Shown here: positions 36,507 to 49,800 of the stretch, one piece after another
Position numbering within the stretch: position 1 is the stretch's first letter
Layout of the letters: every line of letters starts with the position of its first letter
Origin: Plazaster borealis
Taxonomy: Eukaryota > Echinodermata > Asteroidea > Forcipulatida > Labidiasteridae
Reading direction: 5' to 3'
Length of the DNA: 64,000 nucleotides
NCBI GenBank assembly: GCA_021014325.1
Contig: CM037460.1
Span: 21,509,044-21,573,043, forward strand
Position numbers and translations under genes: made by a program
Notes under the pieces: generated by a model
Database searches by the model: none
What the model saw: only the letters and a program-made list of their open reading frames with translations
What the model was told of the DNA's origin: nothing

Positions 36507-37049
36507 CCAGTGTTCTCCAACTTGGAAAATTAAAGGTTGGTGCTTGGTGTGGTGAAAACTGCGAGTGGGTACGTACAATGTACAATGCGAGCGCGAAGCA
36601 CGAAGCCCCTATGGCGTGGGGTCCGGGGCCCGCTCAAGGGCCCCGAGAAAAATTTTGATCCTAGATGCTCTGTGGTACATTCTAAGGTGAATCCTGGCCA
36701 CTTTCCTCAGACTTTTTTGAGGAAATATTTTTACAGTTTTTAAGAACACAAAGTAAAATACTGGTTTTCTAAACACTTACTTGAAATGAAAACCAATTTA
36801 ATTTAATTTATTGGTACCAATTTATCTTAGGCACCCACTAGAGGAAACATATGTGTCCGGTAGCCCGACCGCATTTCTTTTTCTTACCTTGTAATTCCGT
36901 GTTACTAGTGTGCTCAAAAAAAAAAAAAAAAAAAAATTGTTGTTGTTGTTTTTTTTTTTTAAAGCTTGGCGGCGATTATAAAAGCGTGGCGCGCGCCGCA
37001 GAAAGCGTGGCGGTGCACCACGTCTTTTCTATAGGTTGGAGAACACTGG
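36507..37049. mobile_element. 0.54-kb element with inverted CCAGTGTTCTCCAAC ends
   Basis: The left end 'ccagtgttctccaac' (36507) and the right end 'gttggagaacactgg' (to 37049) are exact 15-base inverted repeats. Between them lie a GC-rich segment ('ggtccggggcccgctc'), a run of 22 A followed by GTT repeats and a T run (36917-36960), and 'gtggcgcgcgccgc'. No ORF of significance. Probably a non-autonomous DNA element. Confidence 0.65.
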
Positions 37050-37647
37050 AAACAAAGTAGAAAGATGACCATTGATGTTGCAGAATTGGGACAGGTTATA
37101 CTTTACCTTTAAGTTAAGTTGTATCATTTTTTTATAAACAAAATCATGTTATCATTTTATTGATCAAAAACAATAACACAACCCTCATTTTTCTTTAAGT
37201 TTATTTGGAAAGTTGTAATTGCTTGTTGTTAGTTATAAGGGTACTTGAGTTAATTTGAGATCTGCATTCAGGCTATTGGTAAGTCACTACATCGCAGGCA
37301 CAGTCTGCTGTGCACGCAAGGCTCTAGGTACTTCAGCAAGCCTATATTATATGTTTACATGTGTGCTTTTTTATCCCAAATCATCCATTTCATTAACTCA
37401 TATGACAGAAACTGATCATTCTGAGAGGACCATGAGTCTTTGTAAAACTTTTGTGAAAGGCAAGGCTCATTTTTTTTTTCATCATCCTGGAATCCTCAAA
37501 GAAAAAAATCTAGCTCAATGGAATTTCTTATATGGGCTTCTGGTAGTCGTTGGAACCAGTTTGTGCGAAGTAGATGTGGCTTACACTGGAATCACATCAC
37601 AAACAGAGACAGTTATATTTTTTCATTTTACCAGCAGCCAAAGCATC

Positions 37648-40600
37648 ATGCCGGCCATCCAACGTGTAGGAGCGGATGCTCAGGTCAACGGCCACAGTCA
37701 TGATCTTCATGCTCATGACTTGAATGGCCACCACCATGAACACCATGGCCATTGCATACAGGACGTCAACGATGACATCTTAACACATCAAGGCGGTCAG
37801 TTCAGACCGCTGGTTATCATGGAGATATCAGAGAAGACAACCAATGAGACCAGACGATGGATGATAGAACGAATTGAGGCACCAGAGGATAAGGATGGAG
37901 CTGGTAAAGGAACAAATTTTCTGTTTTGCTTTAAAACATTTTTATTTATTTGTTTGTAGGGTCAGGGTATTTGTTGACAATGATGTAGGACAGCCTTATA
38001 TCATCGATATACGATGTATACAGGACATTTGGGCACATAAAACGCACAGTTGAAGAAATAACGGAGACTTTGCTGCTGTGAAAGTGAAAAGTGAAAACTT
38101 TCAACAACGAGTGGAGTTCGTGCATCAAAACACATACTACATGTACATTGTGCTCAAGTGGGATTCAAACCCAGGCAGATGTCTTAACCACTAGACCACT
38201 GAGCGTGCCTGTTGACGAGAGGCCGGTTAGAATCCCATCTGTGTTTTTTCCCCTGCAGAACTCATACTCTGTTTACATATTTTGTTGTTATAAGGTAAAG
38301 TGTACTCAGTGCTTTCTGAGCTGAGTCCTGCAAACATTTTTTTCCCAAAGTCATACTACATTGTACTCAGGGGGGATTTGAACCAACACAGATGTCTTAG
38401 CCACTAGACCACTGAGCGTGCCTGTTGACGTGAGGCCGTATGGAATCCCACCTGTGTAGCTTGTGGATTTTTTTTCCTGCAGGACTCTGAAAGCACTTTT
38501 AACAGAGCTGCCAACTCTCCCTGATTCTGCAGAAAGTTCCCTGAAAGTAAACCACTTTTTCCATGTTCTGATGAACAAATTTGAAAATCTCCCTGATTAT
38601 GGAAACTTTGTCTCTATTATGTTGATTGTAATTCTAAATATCTCACTGATTCTTGTACAAAACCTCGCTGATTGCAAGATGCAAATGTTGACAGCTCTGA
38701 CTTAGTATACAGTGCTTACCACACAACCTTGTACATCCCCCAAAAAGTTTTATTCCCTTTGATATTATTACAGTTTTTAAATATTATAGGCCTACTCTTT
38801 TTTACCTTAATTGTTTGCCCGAGGAAGACCCTTGGCTGTACATTCCACCATTGTTACTACAGTGGTACCATGCTAGGGCTACTGATCGAGTGCATATATT
38901 TCAAAGTTTGTTTTTACATCATCAAAGTAGCTGACCTCCCAGCTTGAAAATAGACACAAAGCACTTGTGATCTTGGTACAGCTACACAGTAACTGCTGCC
39001 AACAAGATTCTTCTTAAGGAAACAAATTTGTGTATAATACCTCCTACACACATGACTGAGAGCTGCATTCTCATTCGTCCATTCACTACCAAGGGCTAGA
39101 TGCTATTTTTGCTGTTTACCAAGCGCGCATGCGAGTGTTCATACACAGGGTAAATACGCATACAGTTCCAGGATTGCTTCGTAAAAGGCATGTGTATAGT
39201 AGACTGTCGCACGGGGCGCACATGCGACAGTCTACTATGCATGCACTTTACTAGGCAATCCTGGAACCGTCGCACGGGTGTAGTACACATGAGCGAAAAT
39301 TGCCATAGCCACAAATGTACTGATGAAAGATGCATAGCGACACATGTAATATCAATTTGCATTTTCCCGAGCTTAATGATGCCGAACTGGAGTATATTGT
39401 GGTTAATAAAGATGCAACTGAGTATTTATGAGGTATAGTAAAACAAATATGACATGGTTTGTTTGGATTGACATGTTTCTCCCCACTGTTTTTGAGTTGA
39501 TATTAGCTCCCTTTGGTGTTGGAATTTGACAAAGCTAGTTTGTCAACTTCCAACACCGAGGGGAGCTAATATTGACTGTCCACCTCAAACTATGTTATAT
39601 TTGTACACTGTTTCCTAACATTGATGTTAAGAAGTAACTATTAGTAAACTTGGGATACAACCATGTGTTAATCTCTTTTGGGAGGAGTGTTTGAAACTAG
39701 TGTTTTTATACCGGCATTAGAGAAAACATTGATTTAAATTCCCCGAATGAAGGATTCTGTTTACTGCTTAAAAAATCCAAGCTCTTGCAAAAGCAAAGTT
39801 CTTTTTCTTCATATCAGGTTTGAAAGCTAGACAGTCTGTCGGACAGGATGGTGAGGGAACCGTCCTGGAAATCGGAGCCACCAGGGAGCGGCTTCTTGAA
39901 GGTGCCGAGAAAGCTTGCCTGAAGAAGAAGTGCAAGGATGGAACTGTGCGGGAATTCACCAGAGTCCATGCTGACCAGTTTGAATGTGAAGGTAAAATAA
40001 GTTAACAAAACATAGAATTCCCTGCTTCAGAACACTGAGAGCCTAGATCCTTTATTGAGTGTACAACACACAAGGCATTAACTGAATAAATTGATTTTGT
40101 TTGTTTGTTATGAATTGCAGAGAATCATTTCCTGACTACCTGTGATTGCCAGCGCATCATATATTATTTACTTCTCCATGTCCGCAACCCAAAGACAAGC
40201 AATATCCCGGGAACTGAAAATGTTGTGTTGTATGAGAAACAGAGGATCAGTAAGTACAGGCCATACCCTTAAAGCTTATTTTCAAAGTGGCTAATCTTGC
40301 TAGTAAACTCTGCTCTTTACTTAATTGACCCCAGTGAGTTTGAGTAAATCAGAGGATTTGGATGATGGGGTGTCGTGGCTGAGCGGTTAAGAGCACCGAA
40401 CTCAAGCTCTGCTGTTTCTGATCAGCAGAGTGTGGGTTCACGTCCCGGTCATGACACTTGTATCATTGAGCAAGATACTTTACCATAATTGCTTTGTCCT
40501 TTGGGTGGGACATTAAGCCAGAGGTCCCTTGTACTAGGATCGGTAGTGCACGTAAAAGGACCCAGAGTTCTTGTCGTGGAAGAGTAGGGGTTAACCCTGT

Positions 40601-40892
40601 GTTTCTGGTTGACATAGCAAGCACCCTTGTTTACAAGTTTTCTCAGGGTTGCAAGCTACAGTGATTAAGTTCACTTATGAGGCATCCTTGGTTTCATTAC
40701 CAGAAATATATAATAATAATACCAAAATATTGTGTGTGTGATAAATTGTCACCTGATGTTTGATTGCAGTTCCCAAGTGCATGGACGCCAATATTGTGAC
40801 ACACCTCTACCCTCTGCACATCCCCAGTGAGCTCTCTTCACTCACAAAGATATGGTACAAGAGTTTCAACAGCCTGAATTCACAGCCTATTG
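37648..40892 (+). CDS. ANO10: ANO10 cytosolic N-terminal exons
   Basis: Four exons encode residues 1-227. Residues 16-35 carry ten histidines, a stretch not present in human ANO10. Then [21 protein letters not shown] matches the start of the conserved N-terminal domain, and [16 protein letters not shown] and [21 protein letters not shown] match its later parts. Introns are short (129-1914 bases); the intron after 40249 holds a Leu-tRNA SINE. Confidence 0.88.
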
Positions 40893-43800
40893 GTAAGCAA
40901 AAGGACACTAGGAAGTGGTAGATTTGTCACAGTGTAGCTGCCTTAATGTTTGGGTTTTTTTGTTTTTCTTTCTCCCATTATTTTAACCACTTTCTGACGG
41001 TTTTAAAAAGTCTTTACCGTGCCTCTGCCTAGTATTTTGTTTTGTTTTACTTTTTGTTGTTGAGAACATTGTTTTTACAATGAAACCCTAACTAATCAAA
41101 GTAAAAAGAACAAACGTTCTCATTAAAATGCACCCGGATTTGTTCTCTGTTGAGAAAATATGAAAATATATGAATATATGGAATTGGCTAACTCTTGGCC
41201 GAACTAAAAGCCACGGCTGATAATTGGCCATGGTATGCTGGAACCTCGGACTTGCCTCCCATATGCTGAATACAATAATAAACAATGTTGGCAGCCAATC
41301 GATCTGTCGTAATCTTCATTTGTAAAACAAAAGGACAAAAGTCTGGAATCAGGGATGACACAATAACCCCAGGAAAGAGAGAGATTTTGAGCATGACTTC
41401 TAGTACCCTTTATCCCTCCTTTTATGTGGGAAACAAAACATAGCACGGTGAGTGCATGCCTTTTCACGCTACACAATGAAATGTCTGGGAGTATTTATTC
41501 ATCTTCCAACATGACCGACCCAACCAAAAGAGAAGGTTCCGAAACTGTTCTGGTCATTTAGTCAATCTTTTCAAAACAAGGCTGGAGGTTCAAAAAAGTC
41601 TGGCCCCTCTGCGGTTGGGATGTTTTGTTATTCATTATTGCTTTTGCATATAGGGAACTTTACAAAGATGATGGCAGCATGACACTGGTTTAATGATAAC
41701 GTGATTCAAAGGATCACTTTAAGTTTGTGGAAGCACCTGTCATCCTGAGCGGGATTGACAGTTTTTAAACAAATCTGCAAGACTTCAAAGGCTTGCAGCT
41801 CAGATTTTTACTGGACCAGTCAAAATCAGAAAAAAATACATCTACAAGGAGCACGCACATAACACATGTAGATCTGTGCCATCATAAACCGTACAGTTGA
41901 ATGATTTGAAATGGTTGTTCAGCTCACTAGAAAATGTTTAGAGTAGGATGGTTATTGTAAAGTTTTTGTGGTTGTAGTTATTGAAAAGAAAATAATTGTC
42001 CAAAATTGATACAGGGTTTATTAGGTAGAAGTTTTTGCTGAGTGGTCTAGTCTGCCTATATTCAAGTTGAAAAAATGTGAGGAGAAATCCTACCCTTGCT
42101 GGTCATGAAGCATGTGGTCCTTAAGCAAGACACTTTACCATCCTTCAGATTGGACATTAAGCTGTACATCTTGTTTATTAGGATTGGTGTGTTTTTCAAA
42201 CGAACACAGTGTCTCTGGTTCATAGCTGGCACTTTTTTGCTTCTGGATTCCTCAGTTTGTATGTGTGGCATCTTTGGTTTCATTATGCGGAATAAAAAAC
42301 ATAATAATTATAAATTCTCTTATGGTGTAAATTCAGAACAAATCCGTGAGTATTTTGGTGAAGCCCTGGCCATCTACTTCTCCTTCCTGGGATTCTACAC
42401 AGCTGCCCTGGTCCTACCAGCCAGTGTGGGACTCCTGTACTATCTCATCACCTTCTGGGGACCTCCCACTCACGGCTACGCAGTCTTCGCCATCTTCAAT
42501 CTCATCTGGACTACGCTCTTCCTGGAGGCGTGGAAGCGTAAATGCTCAGTGATGGCCTATTCCTGGGGCACCTACGGCATGGTGAAATTTGAGGAGCCAC
42601 GCCCTCAGTTCTACGGGCCGCTCCACCGTAATCCGATCACTGGGCGTGAGGAGCCATATTACCCAAAGTGGAAGCGTACCCTCAAAAAGGTAATTTATCT
42701 CCCAATAGACCCAGGTGGAGTGCAGACATAATTTTGGCATGTACGTGACTGAAGAACAATTTTTAATTTTAGAAAACATTTTGTCAGCGAGTATATTTTT
42801 CATAATTTGCATGCGTTTTAAAACTTTCACACATGCATTTGGGCAGTTCTTGCATGAGACACTCAGTCAAACTACACTCATTGATTGATTATGTGATCAA
42901 TATCTCATCATATTAATTCTAGAATGCATTGTGTATAGACTCCTTGCATATGACATCACAAACTCAAACAGTGCCCTCATGAGATCAAAGGAACACCTAT
43001 AAACGGCTGAGAGTTGTGCGCCATAGGGTACATGTGTGCATGTTTCCATTGTTTGACCTTGGCAATGGCGGAGTATAAGAGGTCGAAGAAAATGGTAATA
43101 TGCAGTAGTCATTGCATGGGCCTGGACCACACAGAGGCCATACAGACCATGGCCTCTGTTGTCCTGGTCTTGGCCTAGGGGCCCCTTCAGAAGTTTTCCA
43201 TAGACTGTAAGATTTTCCAATGGAAGTGCCCTTTGCAAAATGAAAATGGCCTTGTCATTGAAATTCCAGGCCTGAGCCAAACAAAATTTCAAACTTAAGG
43301 TTTGTACACAAACATAAACGCGCTCATAAGGCTAAGTTTTCACTGTAGTCAATACATTTCATTTCATTTCATTTATTTCTTTGATAAGGTCGGGGTGTCC
43401 ATTCCCGTCATCATCTTCTTCCTACTGGTGTCATTTGCTATCATGCTTGGCAGCTTCACCTGTGAGGATTACATCAAGGGCAATATGGACATCACTAAGA
43501 TGCCTGGCCAGGGTGTGTTCCTCCTGCCTAGCATGGTCTACGCGGTCACCATCGTCATCATCAACAAGTTCTATCGGCAGTTGGCGTCATTCCTCAATGA
43601 ATGGGGTGAGAATGCACTTCTTTACTTCTTCAATTTTAACTTCACTGGATACCCATCAAGGACCGTGTATCTTTCAAACTTCTAGTTATGGTTTACAAGT
43701 GCTTGCATGGTATTTCTCCTCCTTACTTATCTGATTTACTCACTTTGTATCAACCGGGCAGAGTGGGACTCCTTTTCTATAGTTGGTCCCAAACTGTGGA

Positions 43801-46800
43801 ACTCTATCCCCATCAACATCACCATTTTCCAAAACATTTTTGTTCTCGTAACCCCTGTCTTTGTCTTTTTCTTTTTTTTGTACAGCGCTTTGATCTTTTT
43901 TGTAAAGGCGCTTTATAAATACCTATTATTATTATTATTATTACAGCAAGTGATCTTTGTCAATTCCATAACAGCTTTTGGCAAACCATAAGTGTTTGAG
44001 TGTTTAAGCATTACATACGAAGTGTGGACCTGAGAACAAAAGAGGTCCACATAGTGTAGGGTCTTGAAACACTATGTGAACTTACAGAAGAATATGATAT
44101 TTCTTAAGTGTGCGGAACAAAGGAATGTCCTCAGAGTGTATGCACAGAGCTGTGTTATCGTGCAAAGGAACGATCGAAGATGGCCTTACTGGGTAGCAAA
44201 TCTGTGCAGAATTAATTTTGTTTACACAGGCATCTCCGTCCACTGATGTTGACGCAACTATACAAAACATCATCATGGTACCAGTTAAAGCCTATACCTC
44301 ACTGTTTTGTTAATGTAAAATTGTCCCGGTAGTGGTGGGAAAACCCTGCTACATGACATATAAAACTGAACTAAAATGGATTTATCTATATTGCAGGATA
44401 AATCAATATATATTTTTTTGCTTAGCAGCTGTGTAGGCTTGGGAAGCCCTGTTAAACTGGTGCACAACTTATGCAATAAATGTTGTGCCTAACTTGGTTG
44501 TTCATTCTGTGTTGTTTTGGTCAAGTAAATGATAATAACATTAATAATGGATATTTTTCTTTTTTAGAGAACCACCGTCTGCATTCAACGCATGAAAACA
44601 ACCTTATCATGAAGTTGGTTGTGGTAAGTTTAATGTTTAATTAAAGGAATATGGAGTAGAAATTTTCAAGTTATAGTAAAGTGATCTAAGTGTATCTGCC
44701 AGGTCTAATGAAAACCTCATCTACAATGTTGGTTTGTAACAGACTTGCAATGTAGATGATTCTTAGTACAGTGCTTCCTCCACAGTTAACCCAGGAGAGG
44801 CCATTTTTTGCTAAAAATAAATCACCTTCACAACTCAGCACCTTACGGGCAGTTTGGGACCTTGAAATGGCTTATATAAATGTGAACAAATTCACTGACC
44901 TCCTCACACAACACGAAAAATGAACAAACATAAACAACAGGGTTGTCACATGGCCGGCGCAGTGCGAGGCCGGAAAACTTGTTGACCTATTTACCATGAT
45001 ACACTGTGAAACTGGCTTATCTTGGGCAAACTCTGGTTTGTTCTTATACAGCACTTTCAGCACTTTATCACACCTGAATAGGCGTGCCAAAGCGCTCATT
45101 ATTTTTACAAGAGGTATGCTGAGATATGTTTGAAATATAAGACCCATTTATTTACATAGCACCATGTAACGGTTTACAAGGTGCTGCAGCGCAATTTGCA
45201 GCCAACCATACCAGAAAACACCTGGGGGGGGACCTTTTCTCTTAAGGATAAGTGTACCATGTTCTTTTATGTGCAAAACACAACATATGGCTTTGTGTCC
45301 CATCTGAAGGACAAATCAATTATAGTGAATATTTTGCTCAAGGACACAAGCGCCATGACTTGGACCCAAACCTACACACTGACACTGAACACCAGAGCTT
45401 GAGTCTGGTGCACTAGACCACTCATCCAGGACACTCCCATATCGAGGACGAGCATGTACACTAAAAGATTTAAAATATTTCAGTTTTATCTTACTTTAAT
45501 TTTCGTGAAATATTATTTATTTGTTTTAAATTTTTAGCTCAACCAATTGCTTGTGTTTTTTGATTCCCAACAGTTTGATTTTGCCAATTGCTTCATGGCC
45601 CTGTTCTACATCGCCTTCTACCAACAAGACATGCTCAGACTGAAAAAGGTAGGACAATCTACCATGCAAAATTAGATTTGTGATTTATTACAGTGAGTCG
45701 TCTAACCTATATTGGTCACACAACCTTGGCTCAATTTCACAAAGCACTAAGATTCATCTTAAGATGAGTTGTCAGTATTACCATAGTAATTTATATTGTG
45801 ACATAACACTTTGCTTAGCAATTAAGATTGATACACTGTTAGGATCAATCTGAGGTCTTTGTAAAAATGTCCCCTTTGGCCCAATTTCATAAATATGTTA
45901 AGCAGAAAGCACTTCTTAGCAAATCTATTTGCTAAGCAAAACTTGAGTGGGGCACCAGTTGTAACAATGTAAACTTTCCATGGAATTTCGGCTGGTTACC
46001 TGTTTCTGCTGGGCTTTTTTGTGCTTACAGCCTTTATGAAATTGTGCCCAGGGATTTCAAGGTGCTGCTTTACGGTGGAATTTTGTGCTTACAGCCCATA
46101 GAAACATGCTTTACAGGGCGCCTTAAGCGCAGAATTTGGGGTAAGCAGTGGCAGAAAATCAAGACTAGTCTCTGTTATGGTTTTTTTAGTCTTGGGTTGA
46201 CATGTACTTAAAGTTTAACAGTATTCAAACATTTTTAGGACTTGCTTTAACGCGTGAAGGAAACAAACTCATGCACTTTAACGGGTCCCAATGTTCGAAT
46301 ACGCATAGTCTATTTGCAGGTTTCCTGAGTTACTCTCTACCCTTTGAAATGTCTATTAAATGTCTCGGATTAAAACAGGACTGCAACACTTGAGACATAT
46401 GTAACACACACTGTATCTGGTCTTTCATTTTTTTATGGCATTTTAATTGTTTTTGCTTTGTTACCGGAGTGTGGGATCGAATCCCGGTCATGACACTTTT
46501 TACTTGCCATTTCCACTTTTTACTTGATTCGAACACGGCCTAAGATTGCTCGGTTTAGCAGGACAGGCCTCGCATCCAATTGTAGCTGAACCAGCTGGTG
46601 GGTCGATGGGTTTCAGACCCAACAGGGTTAAACTGTTCAACTGGAACAGGACTGCACATATTGTGTGAAAGATCCAAGTAACCAAGAAACAATAGAGCAG
46701 TCTAAATAAATAAATAAATAAATAACAAGTTCTTAGCGCACTTACAATAAAGGTATCAATGCGCTTTACATTAGTGCCCTGGTCATTGGGCCAATAACGT

Positions 46801-49800
46801 TCCTTTAACCTTTCTCAGCTCCTTGGGGAGTATACAGCCCCGAGCTGCCGTAGCGCTCCGAAGGCTTTTTCAAACACAATATCAACCTCTACCCTCGCAG
46901 GTACCCATTTATACCCCTGGGTGAAGACAAGCAATTATAGTTAAGTGTCTTGCTCAAGGACACAAGTGCCATGACCGGGATTCGAACCCACAACCTGATG
47001 ACTAACCATCAGAACTTGAATTCGATGCTCTTAACCGCTGGGCCACGACACTCTACAAAATAAACTCGAGTCTTGGTGGCTGAGGGCATTGGAGTGTGGG
47101 TTCAAAGCCCGGTCATGACACTTGTGGCATTGAGCAAGACACAAAACTATTATTGCTTCTCATCACCCAAGAGTAAATTGGTACCTGCAAGGGTAGAGAT
47201 GGTTGACGTGAACTATTAAGGACTTGTGAGCCCATTTGGCTGTTGATGCTGCATACTCCTAAGGAGTTGTGCGAGTTGTTTCAGGAATGCTTAGGGCCGG
47301 ATGAACAGGGGTAATCATACTGCATGATGCTTCGAGGTCCTACTTGGCTTGAAAAAGCACATAATAAATTAATTTTATTATTATTAATTATACTTTTTGC
47401 TGCTCTATGAAATTGAGCCCTGGTCATAAATTTTGTTTCAGACTTTCAAGTCTCAGCTACAAAAAGTGCTTGTACATTAAAGTGAAAAAAATGAAATAAA
47501 AGCAGAAATGCTTTTTTTTTTTTTCAGTACTTGGCAACCCTGTTGATCGTTCAGCAACTCATCGAGCAGTTCTTAGAGACGGGCCTGCCGTATCTCATCC
47601 TGCGCTTCTGGAGGAAAGGGGACAATGTCTTGGACGCTGCGGAGAAGAAGAAAGATGATGACGTGAACGTGGAGGCTGCCAAGGGACTGGCTGAGGAGCA
47701 GAGCAAAATGGATGTTTACCCTGTAAGGATGGGATGGACTTGTGGGGGTGGAGGAAGGAGGATGTGGGGGGGGGAGTTTACCTTGAAGGGGAACTTAAGA
47801 TGACTAAATGTGTTGTTGCGCGTAGTTGCTCAGAGGCCAAGTGCACTGGACTCAAGCTCTGTTGTTTCTGATCAGCAGAGTGTAGGTTCAAGTCCCAGTC
47901 TTGACACTTGATTGCGTGGGTTTTCCCTGGGATAATTCTCTGGGGTTTTCCTCCCACATCTAAAACTGAAACTTCCTTCCTTGTCTTCTCTCCATGGGGT
48001 TCTTATCTATGTACAGTGATTAATTGCGCTGTTCTGAGAGTCCTTGGCTTCACAATCAGAAATAAATTAAATAAATGAAAATAAGCAAGACTTTAAGGCA
48101 GTGTCTGAATTGGCGGCTCTGGCTTTGGCTGTTGCTATGGGACACAGCCCTAAGCAGAAGAAAGTTGCAACAAAGCAAATCCCTTGTGGACATTCACACA
48201 CACGCTGTCAAATTCTCAATCGAATATGAAGTAAACCTTTGCTTTACTCTGCTAAGTAAGCACAACAATTTGCTTACCAGTAAACAGCTCTATGAAATGT
48301 GGGTGATGACGTTAGGTGAAGAGGGTCAATACAGTGTTTTCTAAGTTCTACATTATTTAAAGGCGAATGTAAAATGAGGCATTTACTGTTTCACGTGCAA
48401 GAATGACATCATCAAATATTTGTTTTTTTCCAGGGTACATTTGACGACTACCTGGAACTCCTCCTTCAGTTTGGGTACGTTTTTCTCTTCTCGGCTGTGT
48501 ACCCCCTGGCCGCAGTGTGGGCATTATTTAACAACATCATTGAGATACGCTCAGATGCCTTCAAGATCAGTCGCGTTTGCCAACGACCTTTTGGCCAGTC
48601 GGCTGAAGACATTGGCACATGGCAGGTGAGTTTCCAGTGGCCATGGTCCACCCGTGGGTATAAAACAAGGATATTGCTTGTCCTTTAAGCACTTAAACTT
48701 GCAAGAATGTTTTGTTGTGTTGATATTAATAATTGCAGTGGGACTGTGTGTTTGGAGCACTTGTTGTTCGGTCCTAGACAGACTATAGTGTGGAGATTGT
48801 AGTCGGCGAGTCGGCAAGTTGTCAAACTGGCTACCATACAATTTGTTGTATTTTTGACCGTGTGAGAGCGTATGTGAACCAAATTCACGTGATGCAAAAC
48901 AAGTAAACAAACTGGGTTTTTTTCATGTTGCTATTTTTATGTTTTTGTATTTCGTCATTGATGCAAGAAAACTACAAACAGGCAATTAAAATAAGATTAA
49001 CTGTAATTGTGATGCAAAACAATTCCCTGATGAAAGTGCCCTGATGCGGTAAAAAACATGGTCAGTTTGAGTAATTTTGGAATGTAAAGAAAAAAAGAAA
49101 AAGACATTGAAAATATTTGAGATTGTAAAATATTGTCCATTTATTGGAAAAAATCTTGTAAAAAAATCTTCAAAGAAGTGATCATCATGTATAAAAATAA
49201 GCTTAGCATTACATCGACAACTTGATTCTGCTAAATTAACTTGGGGGCCGTCCAAGGTTTTAAACATTTTGACAGTCATACAAAGAGTATGATGGGGGAA
49301 GGGGGTTGGAGACCATTTATGACTTTAAAAGGTGTGTAAAATGTTGATATTTAAGTTATTTGCATAAATATTTAACAAAAAATATTGATAAGTACTACTT
49401 TGGGGGAAGGGGTCCTCAAAAATAGTACTCTCTGTACGACCTGAAATATTGAACACTTTGGACTATCACTCAGTTGTTTTGTTAATCCTCTTAAGGAAAA
49501 ATATGAATAAAGCCTGATTTGTTTTTTGGGGACAGGTTGTGTTTGAGGTGATGGGGATCATTGCAGTGTTGACTAATACAGTATTAATGGCAATGTTACC
49601 AGAGGTCCGGGCAATCTTCCCTGAAATGACTGCTACTCATTACATCCTGATGTTTGTTGCCTTTGAGGTAAGACATTAAATTAACCCTGTGGGGACCATA
49701 ACGGCCCTGTGGCTTCTACTGTATTGCCCATATTGACCCAATTTACCTGATATCATCATGACAATGTGATGTGTCGTGGCCCGAGTGGTTAAGAGCACCA

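Larger units (their letters stand above)
33211..37647. other. Interval between divergent BOP1 and ANO10 genes
   Basis: No confident coding exon. It should contain the BOP1 promoter and 5' UTR just above 33210, and the ANO10 promoter and 5' UTR. An untranslated ANO10 exon cannot be placed from sequence alone. Visible contents are a weak CTCF-like match (33388-33401), a truncated LINE (33738-34730) and a foldback element (36507-37049). The rest is AT-rich with nothing recognised. Confidence 0.5.

Noticed and set aside
37255..37647. Open frame extending 131 codons upstream of the chosen ANO10 start
   Set aside because: No resemblance to ANO10 N-termini, and a cag acceptor immediately precedes the chosen start. 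It probably reads through an intron.
42096..42336. Upstream part of the 211-codon frame containing the ANO10 exon 42337-42689
   Set aside because: It is SINE-derived. An attcag acceptor at 42331-42336 and phase from the preceding exon fix the true exon start.
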